This document shows positions 1 through 13,110 of a stretch of DNA of 54,970 nucleotides, piece by piece; the stretch's first letter is position 1; each line of letters begins with the position of its first letter. Position numbers and translations under genes: made by a program. The DNA comes from Acanthaster planci (Eukaryota > Echinodermata > Asteroidea > Valvatida > Acanthasteridae). The notes under the pieces were generated by a model. The model made no database searches. It saw nothing but the letters and a program-made list of their open reading frames with translations, and was not told the origin of the DNA. The stretch is from positions 1,398,173 through 1,453,142 of the forward strand of contig NW_019091385.1 of the NCBI RefSeq assembly GCF_001949145.1. The letters run 5' to 3'.

Positions 1-2908
1 GGAAAAGTGAAAAGTGAAAAAAGTGTTTGTTTGTTTGTTTTTCCTTTTTTCTCTTTTCTTTTCTTTGCTTTCTTTTTCCTTTCTTCTCTTGCTCGGTATA
101 AACATGTACACACGAGTGACGTGTTCGCTAACATTTGACTGTCACGTAAGTTGCTGAGCGTAAGTACGAAAGTACGCTGCCAAATTACATCATACAATAC
201 TATTTGTGTGCTTTTCTGTAATAAGGTAGCAGTATTTTGCAAGACACGAATCATGTAGGCCTTCTCAGGTTATATATGTGAGCCCGTTCTTTAGTCTACG
301 GAATATTTCAATGTGTTCCTGTTTAACTCTCAGTTAAATGTACCGTAAATTAATCATTTATTTATAATAGGTTTGTAATGTGCTTAGTTATATGACTTAT
401 TATTTATGAACTGTTATCTTTTTCAATGTATGATCGGAAGGTTTTCCCAACAAAATCAACACACAAAAGAAAGGTCCGTGTCTCAAGTGCATTACGCCGC
501 ACAAAATGTTGCTGATTAAAAACGATATTCAGTTGACATGACCATCTTTTTGCATGAGACGGAACAATTTTTTTTTTTAACCATAACCTTTAGTGCACCC
601 ACCTGTAATCAGGTCGTTGCCTGACTACCACAAGGCCACGGCCGAAACGTTGTGCCAGAATCCTAACAGTTAACGCATTGCTGTCATTTTGTATACCTGA
701 CATTAAACAAATATCCGAAGTTTCCTTTTTCTGTGTAGTTTCTGGTTGAATGTTCAATTTCACTTTCATTCCTCCAGAGAGTGACACTATACTGTACATT
801 GTATGATAATTTAAGACAGCATTACGGTCCCAATTGATCTACAGACCCTCTCGTGCATTGTTCTACAAGCATTGTGTGTGACGATTTACCTAGAGAACTC
901 AATAATCTACCCCCTTGAACTTTCTTCGAATTTCACCTAAGCCCCCCCCCCAAGTGCCACCTACGTAGATTAAATTTAGAGACCAATATTTTTTTCTACA
1001 AGGCATTACGTAAGTGAAACATTTGCATTAAAGGCTACAACCTACCAAAAAACGAATCGATCACTCCTTTACTATCGGGTGGCCACATCGATTGTGAAAC
1101 AAGTTTACGCGAACCAATTTGTAACTGTTCAGAGGAAGTAGTACCTTTTTCCTAAGCTTGGAATTCTATTAGAACAATGCACATCCGCCAACCATGAAAA
1201 ACCTGTACTATACACAGTGGAACCATTTATAGGGACTTCTTGAAGATGATAAACTATACATGTTGAATACAAGCACAAACTCAAAATCAGTCAAATCGAA
1301 ACAAAATACTGCACTGCATGTTATCTGCAGAAAAGCTGAACACAATAAATCTGTTTACCGTTCACGTGCTTCTTGATTGTGCTCATTTGAAAACATTCAA
1401 AATACTCCAGATGGTAAACAAAAATGCCTTCTGCCTTTAAAACCCCGTGAAGAACTCGTGTTTTCTCTGAAAAATGTCTCACAACAATGGTTATAGGTTT
1501 ATTTCAAGAGTTCCGTGAGCGAAACTTTACAAAACTGACCAACATATTTCATGTAAGTGTATACAGTGATCGTTCGCACCATTTCATTAGATGATGTAGC
1601 CACGTAGAGGCCAGAAGTACGTAGTCAGATGCGGAATGAAATAGTTTGGAGTCTGCCCATAAATAAAACATTTCGACTTTTTTTTTTTTTTTTGCAAACA
1701 TGTTCATGTTTTACCATCGTGGGAGGCTTCTGCCCCATTTTGCTAATCTTTAAAAATTTTCCTGTCCTTGAGGCTCGTGAGTTGTAGCTGAGTTTGCTGT
1801 CGTGTTCACGGTCATGCGTCATACATTATAATAAAACACATACTATTCCCAAATCGTGCCACCAGGGTGACGCACTGCCTGTATGGTGTAATCACAGCGA
1901 AAAAAAGAGTATATTTTCTGGCCGGAAATGTGAAACAACAACAGTCGCGTGCCTTTCCTCCAAGTCTAGAAATAGATTCAAGCTGATTAAAAGGTCCCAT
2001 TAATTTGATTTTGCGGCCCCTGATGATCAGCGAGGCTGAGGTCGCACCCTTGTGTTGGAGGATGGTCCCTTACCGTTCTGTATAGGCCGCACCTATAATG
2101 TACACGATGCCATTGCATGACTTCAACGAGAGTGCCTGTGGCATCCCACGGACCGGCCACCGTGAGTCATTCAGTGACACGGTTACCTGTGATTGTTTCT
2201 TTGCAGAAACTGCGGAAATAGAAAATAGTCAGAAGACTGTCAGTAGTTTGCTGCACTGAGAGCAATTATCTCCCTTATCGAGCGATTTCCTCTTTTCACT
2301 TGGACATTTTCCCCGTGAAAGGACAAAAGATGCCTGCTGACTCAGCCGCATGTTATTTGTCAAAATTGTTGATAGGAAAATATCAGGCCATGTTATATTT
2401 TGGGACATGTGGTCTACAGGTTTACACGATTGTTGGTAGATGTGGATGAAACAATACAGCTGTCGTTAGCGAAGAATATGTCCAAGAGTGTGAAAAGCTG
2501 ATATTATAATTGTGATGCTATTTTTTTTCTCGAAAAGTACATGTATCTAAAGTATCCCCAAATAAATAACCAGATAAGGGTCCCCGAAAGGCATGTCTCG
2601 CTGATTGTGGGGGATGTCGAGTTTGCTAAACTTAGGGCACGGTTTCCAGGAACCAGGTTTGTATTGAGCCATCGCAATCTTTGCCGCATCGTCTGAGAAG
2701 ACTATGTTGCCACTCTGTTTCATTTATCAGTCTTTTCACCATGCCACATTGTCTTCTTCTTTTGTTCTTGGGACGGCGCCGTGTTCACTACCTGCAAAAA
2801 ATTTCTCCTGTCGCACAAAGAAGAGCGGCTGGTAGTGCGACTAAATTCAACTGGGCGTAAGTGTGTCCACGCTGATAAAAATGTGAATAGTCGTGAGGGC
2901 TCCGCGTA
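1..2908. other. Gene-free flank, AT-rich
   Basis: No exon, RNA gene or recognised transposon could be supported here. Open frames are all 70 codons or shorter and none resembles a protein family I know. The stretch starts with pyrimidine- and purine-rich runs (a GTTT repeat and CTTTT tracts in the first 90 bases) and contains short homopolymers such as a T run near 1,680-1,693. CpG is common, as elsewhere in the first 22 kb. Confidence 0.5.
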
Positions 2909-2985
2909 TGCGTATGCGGACAGCACAAAATAGGTGTGCGCATTACGTGAATGCGCACACCTATTTGGTGCTGTCCGCATACGCA
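2909..2985. repeat. Long near-perfect hairpin
   Basis: The left arm 2909-2944 and right arm 2950-2985 are 36-base reverse complements with one mismatch, separated by the 5-base loop ACGTG. This is far beyond chance and most likely the remnant of a fold-back or MITE-type element. Outside the arms the flanks resemble each other only weakly. Two 60-110 codon frames cross it, but they are shadows of the palindrome. Confidence 0.85.
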
Positions 2986-3341
2986 TCTTCACGCACACGG
3001 CGGTCGTGAGGTTGATCCGCACCTGTGTTCCCGTATAGACAGTCGCCACGTGTTCAGATTTGCGTCCTTCGTTGCGGTGTCCGCCTCATCGCACAATCTG
3101 ACATTTATTTGGCGACGGGATAAAGACAAGGCAGCACGGCAGCTTGTTATTCTATAAGCACTATTTAGTTGATGTGTGGCATGTCCAAATTTGTTCAATG
3201 ATTTCATAAGTACCAATATACATATATCCAATTTGTTGTATGCTTTCCTAACTAGCCATGCGTGTCCCAATTATTGACTGACAAAACCCTCTTATTGACA
3301 TTGCCACAACGAAAACCAATAAACATGTAGTTTTCTCATTC

Positions 3342-3410
3342 TACCTAGAGTCAGCATCAGCATATGATGTCTTGTTTTTGAAACAGATTTTTGTGCGTTC
3401 GTGAAATGAG
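3342..3410 (+). repeat. Direct repeat, copy 1
   Basis: About 69 bases starting ACCTAGAGTC and ending GTGAAATGAG recur in the same orientation at 3879-3947 with only a few substitutions. The two copies bracket about 470 bases that include a MITE. Confidence 0.8.
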
Positions 3411-3517
3411 AAGAAGAAAACAAATAGTTTTCTCAATCTAATGTGACGTTAAGCTGACTACTGGCAGATGAAGTTGACATGCTACTTATTGCCATATAGA
3501 TCCTATCTTGATATTTA

Positions 3518-3644
3518 CTAAGGCTGCATTCAAATCTGTAGTCTAGAGCTAGGTCTAGGTCTTCCCTCCATTGGAAATGTGCGGAGACGTGTAGACAATA
3601 GACCTGGCCGTAGCTCTGGAAGGCCGTTTCGGACACTGCCTTAG
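3518..3644 (+). mobile_element. Small MITE flanked by TA
   Basis: The element begins CTAAGGC and ends GCCTTAG, with further inverted similarity inside the ends, and is flanked on both sides by TA (3516-3517 and 3645-3646). This matches a Tc1/mariner-type target duplication. A related copy in the same orientation lies at 15847-15968; both contain the phrases AGCTAGGTCT and AGCTCTGGAA. At 127 bases it carries no gene and would need a transposase in trans. Confidence 0.65.
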
Positions 3645-3878
3645 TATATTGTATCGGCCTAAATAGCGTGACCCACTATCCGACTATAAGCCCAGAATAA
3701 ATGTTTGAACGCTGATGTAAATACAGTAGTGATATTTATTGTTAAGATGTGCATCCCGATTGATAAACAAACTTTGTTTTCACTTTACAAACCTCCTCCC
3801 GGAGGAGTGTTTCGAGTTGACCTTGTTTGAAATGCCCTGTCTTCTAGAACACATCTCCTGCCCAAGTTGACCGCCAAT

Positions 3879-3947
3879 ACCTAGAGTCGGCATCAGCATA
3901 TGTTGTCTTGTTTTTTTTAACAGATTTGTACGTGTTCGTGAAATGAG
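3879..3947 (+). repeat. Direct repeat, copy 2
   Basis: Same-orientation partner of 3342-3410, differing by a few substitutions and a small length change in the T run. It may mark a local duplication around the MITE. Confidence 0.8.
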
Positions 3948-6900
3948 AAAACTGAGCAGCGCGGAGGCATCTCATGCTTTGGTAGAGCAAAATGGCAAAT
4001 TATCGTTTGCTCAATAATTGATTTAACTTGGCCTCTCACCATTTAAACATGTTGAGGAAAAATGGCAATATTACAGGGTCCTTTGTTTTGTTACGTTTTT
4101 GGCACTGCGATATCAAAATTGACTTTCATGCACATTTGAAAACCTTTCAATACAGGTTTTGCAGTTTTTTAAGTCATTTGATTTTGAATCTGCCTACGAC
4201 AACTAAAAGCACTGTATCTCTGTTGTAATGTCAACTAGGTTATCTTATATGGATGATAATGAACGCTGTTCACTTATTTGAACACATTTTTCTTACGGTG
4301 ATTTGCTTTTTCTAGTAAATGACATTGACAAAGAAGTTACAAGCACAATATTTTCCAACATTTCGAACGACTTATCCTTAAACATACTTCTGCGCAAAAT
4401 GAGTAGGGCCGACATAGTTTCGACGGAAGAAACAAATGGCAGGATAATGCCTGATTATTAATCTCCATACGGGATACAGGTTGCTTTACCTCTAGTCTCA
4501 TTGGGGACCGTTAAGGTTAATGGCTTCGGGGGGAAATCATTGTAGTTTACCAAGTTAATTGTTTAGCCAGGCCTGGTTCAGTATAATTGTAGCTTAGTGC
4601 AGACATGTGTAATATGAATGTGATAATCGCTGCAAATAAATTGGATGATTAAAGCTCTGCCAAGTTTGAAGATTGACGTCAATCATACAGTGTCTCCTTG
4701 CTATGTACGCCAAGTACATTTGGCCAACGTCAATCTTTTACATGACCGATTCCCTGCGCGAAATTCTGATGAGTTACGTTTGCAAATTAATTCACATCGC
4801 CGGGAGCAAACCTGAGGCCCTGTGACATGTATTTAGGGAGTAAGATGTCATTTGCAAGTTTTTTTTGTGGGTTTGTTTGATTTGTTTTTATTTATGTGAC
4901 CCAATTGCGTGGCTTGCGTATATAGTTCGACTGTCAAAAGGTTTGTTTGATTTTCCAGAATTAGTACGTATTTTTTCTGTGCATTAAAGTTACTATCTTG
5001 AAGAACTGATTTGTTTGTTTTTGAATACATGTATTCGTGCTCAATTTTTCATAGGGTGGAATGAAAACAAGAATGTGATTGTTGGTTGACACCACGTGAC
5101 TCTCAATGTTTCCTTTGAAGGATTGTTCTGTTTTTAACATATGGGCCTTGGGCAATAGCTCCGGGATTCTTTTCTTGTAGGCGCTGTGGTGTTTACTTAC
5201 ACCGAGTCTGTCCTTAGGAGAAAACTCCAGGGACCCGAAATCTGTGTTCCGTAGGGCCCGACCTTTTTCCGGACCAATGAATGACCCTTTTGTGGGTCAT
5301 TTTGACCCCTTTTCTGTTTAATCTGACCTGAGAGGTTTTTGAACTGTAGTTGCCACTATGGCACTGAACCTCTGGCCCGGACTTTGGGCTTCCAATTCTG
5401 AGCAATTTGGATGCAGTTGGGTCCGAAAGTAGCACTATTTGGCCGTTTTGCAGAGGGATGGTTTTTCAAAATGGCTCCTTTTCTGGGCAGGGACATTTTC
5501 TTTATTTAAGTGGTGGTCTGCTTCTGGTGAAAATTTCTCCAAAGTTCATTGGTAAATTTCCCAAAATAAATAAATAGTAGATAATACGAGACCTCAATTT
5601 GGTCTTAAATACGCCGTCCTTTTTTCCAACAACAGGTAAAAGCCTCCGCTGTTTACCGTGCCGAGGATTTAGTAAAAAAAAAAAAGGCGCCTTTACGTTT
5701 GCAGTTTCGGGAACTGTGTGTCAGTGTTTGCCAAGCTTTTGTGCAAGTGTTTGTTAGTTTTTAACGAGGGCAAAGTCATTGTTTTCACAATCGGCCGGGT
5801 TGTCTGATAAGCCGAGGGCACAATATCAAAAGCAACGTAGGTCTCGTGCCTGATAGGATATAAGATACAGCCATTGGTCTGTTTGCACGGGCAATTTTTT
5901 ATCAGCTGGTGACCGATAAGTTTGTTGTTGTCCTTTTTTGTACTGTTTTACTCTGCGCTCGGTGTTATAGTTTATGCAAGATAAATTCGTTTGCTAAGTC
6001 ATTCGGTTGGTTACTTAGTTTTTGGATCTAATTATTTTCCATTCTCCTGGGAATCCAAACTGGTTCGAGGTTTTATAAGTAGATTTTCAGTTTCGAAGAT
6101 TGGTGTTTAGATTTATGATTTCATGGCAGGAAGAAATAGCATGATGTCAGCAGAAGTTTAGACTTCGCTAGAAATCGCCCTGACATTGCATGTCCACTAG
6201 AGAGGAAATGTATTGTTTTTTGGAATGGTCAGGGGAACCGAGACAACTAGAAATGTGCGGCTAGTCCTGGACAAAATAGAACGAACGTCCATTGTGTCTA
6301 CTGAATGTGTCAGCATTGTGCAGAATTTCCATGCAATGGTTTTCAGTGTGAATGGGTGCACATGCCGTTTTTCAGTCCCTTAATTTCGATACTTTTGTAC
6401 TGAGTAAAGTGTAACGTAGGCCTATGGTTTGGATGAAAGAGAGGTTCTACGTGCTCTGTGGTAAAATGCACGTCATCGTGTGTAATTTTCAAAGATAAGG
6501 AACCGAGACCACCTTTGGACCATGATAAATCATAGCCTGGTTCCACGTTCCCCCTACCACGGTGTGTGTTACTGAGCCGATGACGGGCTATATATCCACC
6601 ACTGGTCCAGATCTCTAGCGAGTAGGGCGAGACAAGTTCATATAGTTTGGTCTGTGCATGTGCGTTCGAACACAATAGTGGCGTAAGAATCTGCGTAGTT
6701 CCCACGGTTGTTGTAATGACGAATTCGACAAAACCGAATCCTTTGAACTGTCCACTTGCTGCTGCCTACCGCCAGGCGCTGTTTAACAAACTATTTGAAT
6801 TTGGTTTAAATTCTGGCGTGGGACTACTTTTGCCGAGATACCGAAAATATTGACCCCTCTAAGTCCCGCCCTCTTCAGCCCCTCCCGATCCCTTCTGATA

Positions 6901-9900
6901 AAGTGCACCAATCGTCAATCAGGAGCTGGGGGGAAAAAATAAAACGAAACGGTAATGACAAAGCAAACAAAAAAACAAGCAGCTTGCAAAGGATTTGTTT
7001 TTATTTTGGGGGGGGGAGTCGTCGTTTTTTAAAATGAAAATTGGATAAAGACAGCCTGTTGTCGCAATAGTTTAGCCAGGCACGTGGTTACGGTGGCTTA
7101 AATTTGTGCCCAACATTGGTGGGTGGGGCATTTTGGGGGATGACTGGCCCAGCCATGGAAATGTGAAAAGTGGGGGGGGTTGACACCATATGTGCGATGT
7201 GATATGTATTACAATCCTGACGAATCTTACCTCAGAACGGGCATATCAAGGGTTTTTTAATTGCTCTCCCATTTTGAGTGCGAGTGAATACATTTTTGTT
7301 GTTGGGAAGTCCAAAGAATTCTCTGCAATCTGCCTTAAATTTTTCTCAACACGAAAGGAGGGAGTGATTCAATAGCCCATCCCCTGGTCAAAAACGTTGG
7401 GGGAATATATACCCCGACCCCTCAGGCTTAACACCCATACGTGGTTACCACTTCTACAGAACAACGGTTTTTAGTGATGAAAGCCTGACGTCTACAGGTC
7501 AGCAACTGGGAAACGACCGGATCACTGCTGATGCAACAATATCAAAACCACGATTAAAACCGGAGAGAGAACAAGATTACGAAAACAGACATGATAACGG
7601 GCGGGCCAGAGTCCAACATGCCTTCGATCGTTGAACTCTTTTTGACCATTAAAAGATAAGCATGTTACTTATCCAGGCTGCCGCTCCGGTTTTTTTCTTT
7701 CCAGAATCTTTCCCATAAGTTGTTTTTTTTAATATCCGGCAGGACCAGGCTAACCTTTGGGGTGGCCTGCTGCCCATTGTAGTTTAGCCTCGTGATGAGC
7801 TGATCGTACTCAATTTCTCTGTGTATAGCACAACTGTTCAGATGAGAGTTCGAAGAACTCGAATGATTTGGCATCCCATTTGCAAAGTGCAACAGTAAAG
7901 AGAGTGGGATTGCGCACCGCGAACTGCTAACCTATGGGCACTTTATTTTCTCTTCTGTTAAATCCATCTTTCCGATTTGTGGTAGTGTTGTCTGCTGTTC
8001 GCCGTACGAGACGATAGCGAGAGCTGACTGAAACGGACGCTCTAAAGTACGGCTACTGATCGTTATGTTGTAACTATGAGCTTCAAAACTGGCAGAGGGC
8101 GCTATGATTAAAATGAGAGCAAAGATCGACGAAAAGAACGTTATCCAAAATGGGATCCAAACAGGACGAGTTGCAAAATTAAAAAAAAATGATATCAAAC
8201 TATTTTCCAGAAAGTGCCACGACTATGCGAAGGCCTTGTGCCTCCTCGTCCACCTCGTGAAGTTCCCCTTGCAGATAGAATTGCCACATCTTACTCAACC
8301 TCCACGACCTTTAAATATCAAAACACCTTACAAAGTGACTCTAAAATGTTGAGTCCCGAACGGGTTGTACCAAAAGAGGACCAGCGGGTTGCAGAGGGAC
8401 TGGCGCGGCAGTCGTCAAGTGCAAAAGGCCAGACGGTTGTTTGCGTCGTATACCAGTCACCACGGGACACAAAAAGTTGCGATGGTATATCTAGGGCGGG
8501 GGTCAAAATGGAGACTTCCCCAAAGACCTTCCATTTTTTTCCACCTGTATGAGAATCATCACCCGCTCCCCCCATTAAATGTTAGTGCTTTGCATTCCTT
8601 TAAAAAAAATAGGTAAAAAGGCGTTACACCTCCGCATCCACTGGGCAACTGCCTCTCCCCACCCCCCATGCGCCACTGTTCACCTGTGTTTACAAATTTA
8701 CGGTGCTCGTTAGATTTCGCTGAACAAAAACAAACTGTAAACAAAACGTTTATCACAGTCACTATACTGAGGGAGGACACTCTAACTTGACCAATCGTGA
8801 CAGGGTTTCACCATTACAAGGCAGCGATCCTGCTCATCAAGACTTGCCCCCCCCCCCTTCTCATTCCTTTTCTCTCTCTTTGGGTTTAGGAAGAGATCGT
8901 AAGCTTTGGATGATGTCGACCAAGCTTCTGTTCTGGGAACTCACACCACTTACACATCAACAATTTTCAGATTTGTTGATGTATGCACATAGGGGTAAGA
9001 GCTTCTGACGTCTGTCAACATGTAATTGACAAAACAACCTGTCGAGAATTTGTCCGGTACCCTTCAGCTCAGATCAAGCGTTGGGGTGGGAAAACAGTAC
9101 TAAAGCGTAACACATTTTATACGAAATGCAAAGCGTTTGCGAGAGCAGGGCTTCTGAACACCACACCTTGCATCTCCTAGTTGTCAGACTGTTGCCGTGA
9201 TGAATTTGTATTCGCGCAGTGGCGCATGCGCATTTTTCATCTCCTCCAACATCACACATGCGCAATTACATGTACACTACCAAGCAACCTGGATGGGATA
9301 GTAATCAATGACTGAAATCAGTTTCTTTCCTGGTACTGTAATATGAGGCGCCACTTGGCTAGTGTTGCCCCTGTAGGGCGTTGTTTGGCTCTATGTCGCG
9401 TTGCCTTGGTTTTCCTATCGTCGTTTATTACGTCGTGAAGACGCAGGCACGAACGGAAGAGTCGGTACATAAAACAAAATGAAACGAAGGGGCGTCCGGA
9501 ACTCCGTGATTTTTGCGGAAAATACACTTTCAGGTTGACTGTACCGCCTCATGATGCCAAACCTGTACTCCAGTTTCATGCATTTCATTGATGGTCAGCT
9601 ATTTAGTTGATCATAAATGTGTAATAATTAAGCATCAAGGAGAAAATGGTCACAATTCGTGAAACTAAGCGAGAGGGACATCGTTGCACGCTGGCCATGT
9701 CAGAATGCGTGTTTGTATGGGGATACTACGGCTACTTGCGCAGGTAGTCGGCAAAGTTGAACCTTGCTCAACTTTGCTAATAGTTCGCGGATTGGTTTGC
9801 TTTTGTCTAGGTGATCGGCGACACCTCCGTTTGACGTGTTCCCATTTGCCCACGTGGCAGTTTGCATATTGATTGTGTTGCTCTCTGCGTTTCTTACGTC

Positions 9901-9980
9901 GATATGGAAACCAGGCTTTACGTTGTGCTGCATTGCGTTACGATGTTTAGCTCCCCCCCCCCGGTTTATGTGCACCTTTG
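3948..9980. other. Gene-free stretch
   Basis: No gene could be supported across this 6 kb. The longest open frames (120 codons on minus at 6343-6705; 112 on plus at 8214-8552) show no recognisable domain or convincing splice context. It holds G or C homopolymers (for example 7008-7017 and 8847-8856), a small hairpin at 5280-5301 whose arms read AATGACCC and GGGTCATT, and the inverted repeat at 4669-4737. Confidence 0.5.
4669..4737. repeat. Inverted repeat with CRE-like palindrome
   Basis: AAGATTGACGT (4669-4679) is repeated inverted as ACGTCAATCTT (4727-4737). The left arm overlaps the 14-base perfect palindrome GATTGACGTCAATC, whose centre TGACGTCA is the consensus CREB/ATF site. It could be a very short MITE or a chance palindrome; no regulatory role is shown by the sequence. 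Confidence 0.5.
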
Positions 9981-9989
9981 CCGTTACTG

Positions 9990-12900
9990 TTATTTATCAA
10001 AATACCATATGGCCGCATTCATCTGGCAGCTGATAACTGGCAAACTGTTTCGCTCCTCAAAAGTTTGGACAGGGTACTGCTTAGTCCTAGATGCACCTCT
10101 CATCTACGTCACAGGCAAAGACGCTCTCGTCGACATACAAGAGACTCTGCTCCTAGCCATTTGGCGTCAAATCAAAATGCTTCATATGATCAGTTCCCTG
10201 GATGAGATACTTTGAATAACGAGGGCCTGTCTTAAGGTTGTTGTATAAAGACGTACAATGCACATAATGGGGACCCCTCCCCGGCATCATCCTCTTTTCT
10301 AATAGATTACACATCCATCTTAGCGTTCGGTGGACCAGCTCGCCGTGGCGGTACGGGCACCGCGTAGGTCTGAGCGGTTGGCCGGCCTGATGGGACGCCG
10401 GTACGGATGTCGCGCACGACGAGTGCACAATTTTCCTCGGGCTGTCTTCCTGGGCATCGACTTTCTCTTGGCAACTGAGCGTGGTTCACTGATCTTTTTA
10501 GACTAGGAGAGCAAGAATGACGGTAGTTTGCGTCTCACGAGGAGGTGCAGTATCATTTCATCCAGGGTCGTCAAGACGTCTGGAAATCCATTACGCGCCG
10601 ATTTGTTTTCTCTCATTTTTTTTTCGATCCACACTTTTATTCGTCCTCGGTTTTTTGTTCTCGACATTGGAGGAGACATTTTTTGTTTACTTTCTTGATA
10701 TTTTGAGCAAACCGTAGCATTATTTACATTCTGGTCAGCCGCTTGACTTTCCAGTCTTCACACTGCTGGGAATTCATCCTTTTGACACTTTGCACTCAGG
10801 TTTCACCTTTTGAAAGTTGATCGTGGACCTTAGTGTCCCATTTCCACTGCAGTCAGTGAGACTTGTCTAATACCCATACCAATAACGTCCCTGACTCTGA
10901 GTGCAAATACCTACTCAAATGTGAAAGTGCGAAATATTGGGCCGTGTGGGAAACGTTAGGCCCAGGCTATCGCCGTGCTGAACTTCATTAAAATCAGTGT
11001 AGCTACAACAAGGCAATGGACCGTTCCCATGAAATATGTAAATAAGACGGGCGCATGCGCGCTACTACCACAGGTTGACAAGCGCGGCCGTCAACACTGT
11101 TGGCAGTGTAGGCAAACTCCTAGTAACCATAGCCTGGAGCGTTGAAGGTCAATCAAAACTGTATTACAGCCTTTGCCCGATACTTTAGCACTCTTTTCTA
11201 GAAACTAAGTGAAGTTTTCAGTGTCCTGAGGTTGGAAAATAACAATTCCTTGTCTTTAAATTTGGCACCCAACTAAGCAACTTTGCCAACTAGTGGTAGT
11301 AGTGCGCATGCGCCTGCCTCATTTGCATATTTCATAGGAAAGGTCCATTGCGCTAAACTTAATAGAGCAGTGTTGTGTCACTGCCATTCAGAACAACGTT
11401 TGCGTGGCATACCCTGTCGAGCTAAAGGGCTTGCCGTGCCGAATACAATTTACAGAGCCGAACTGGCGCTTAACGCCGTGCTGCTGTCGTGCTGAACTTT
11501 AAAATTTGTTTTACCTAAGTTCGGCACGGCAGTAGCCTATCGCACAGCCTAGGCCTTCCGTCTTGCTGCCTGAAACAACAGGTGCGCGTTAGGCAGCAAC
11601 TGGCTTATGGTTGTCGCCTCTTATCATAGAGACATGCCTTACTGCCTCGGTCAATTCTATTATAGTTGATTAGATCATGGCTTCCTGGCTAAGCAGCGTG
11701 TGGAGATTTCCCTGGTGCGCACTACTAGCGAGGCACTGGCTCTACTTCCTTCAGAATCAGGTTTTGAGGTGCAGTTACCACTCAATCATTTCTTAACTGG
11801 TTTCCTCCCTCCCCCTTCCTTTTGATGTGTAGCTTCGAGAACGAAAGGCCTGAACCAGTCTCCTTCTTTCAGTCCAAGTATTGCCCGTATAGCTCGGATT
11901 CTGCTGGGGGGAAATATCTTGTATCTTGAGAGCATTTATGTTTTACGGGATGCGTGGGCAATTCCGTCAGTCGAGATAAACTTTAGACACTGTTCCCGGT
12001 GCTACGGAAATGCTTTCTCAAGAGTTTGCAAGAAGATTGGTCAAAAAGGACGAAAGGTTTGCTGGATAATGTCAAGCATATTAAACTGATCCCCATCTAC
12101 AGAAACACGAGAGGTTCATCAGACCGGTTCCGCTTTTTCGATCGGGGAATCGTTTATGCACGTCATAGGTTACGTGTACGAAAATTATATAACAAATATC
12201 CAATCATCTCTACTGTTTTTCTTGCCGTTTTTCTTGATTTTCCACGCTGCGATTGTACACGCACGACGTTATGCCATTGGGTATACTGCGAGCTGTGCAT
12301 GCAGCATCGAAGGCTAAATTTGGCTACCCGGAAAACGGCCCGCGGAATCACCCGTGCCGTAGACGGTTCTAGTGCTCTTAACCCGTTTGCTCTCCGCTGA
12401 GTTGATTGTGCCAACAGCCTTGTTGCATGACAGACACAGTGCATTTTTATGGGATCTTTAAACCCTAAAAAAGAGATTCCAAGAACTCCTCCTGGAATAT
12501 TCATCCGCTTCACTAGTTTTTTTTTCCACACCTTTCCCGTTTTCGTGGCACGCGGGGGCGCTATATACTATCTAATATGATGGTGGAAACGGAACTCCTT
12601 TTTCCCAGAGCAAAATTTGAACGTCTTCATAATGGCATTCAAACCTCCCCCACATTTCCGCCTAAAAGTGACCATACCGTATTTTTCAACTGGATGTTGT
12701 AGACTGTAATGCAATGCAATGCGTTTTGAACGGTAACTCGATATTCATGTACATGTATAATTTGATATAGCAATGGAACGAAGAGAATAGAAAAGAAATG
12801 GTAATGAGGACATAGTGTTGTGATGGTAATCTACTTATTCAAGATAAACTGGTCAAGCATGCTGCCGACATGCGTTTGCACGTGGTTGAAGCTGCCCGTA

Positions 12901-13110
12901 GGAATATATGCGATCACCGTGGCCAAGACGGTCCACACGTGGTGGTATTGTTTACGTTTAGCGAAATCCAGTTATGTGGGTGAAAAAGGTCTATACGTCA
13001 ACCCCCATCCCTACTCTCATAATAACAAAAGATTCCTTCTCAAATTGAAGCAAACAAACAAACTTACATTTTCCCCAAGTTGTTTACAAATTTTCCGCAA
13101 TCCCCGGAGC
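9990..13110 (+). repeat. Tandem segmental duplication, copy A
   Basis: Several blocks recur in the same order and orientation in 14100-17460. Examples: TTCCCTGGAT near 10,195 and 14,310; the 82-base core at 10516-10597; GGTTTCACCT near 10,800 and 14,928; GCATCGAAGGCT near 12,304 and 16,881; CTTTAAACC near 12,459 and 17,034; AAAGATTCCTT near 13,028 and 17,385. Offsets run from about 4,100 to 4,580 bases, as expected for one old duplication with later insertions. Outside the core, divergence with non-triplet indels is high, so neither copy reads as an intact coding gene. Confidence 0.75.
10516..10597. other. Conserved core of duplication, copy A
   Basis: These 82 bases, starting AATGACGGTAG and ending ATCCATTACGCG, match 14613-14695 with seven substitutions and one indel (about 90%), while the surroundings are much more diverged. 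The single-base indel shifts any plus-strand frame. In the best minus-strand frame most changes alter the amino acid and one copy has a stop. A noncoding function (cis-element or small RNA) or recent gene conversion fits better than a coding exon. Confidence 0.6.

Noticed and set aside
6343-6705. 120-codon minus-strand ORF
   Set aside because: No domain or homologue recognised and no supporting signals; length is within chance for this much sequence.
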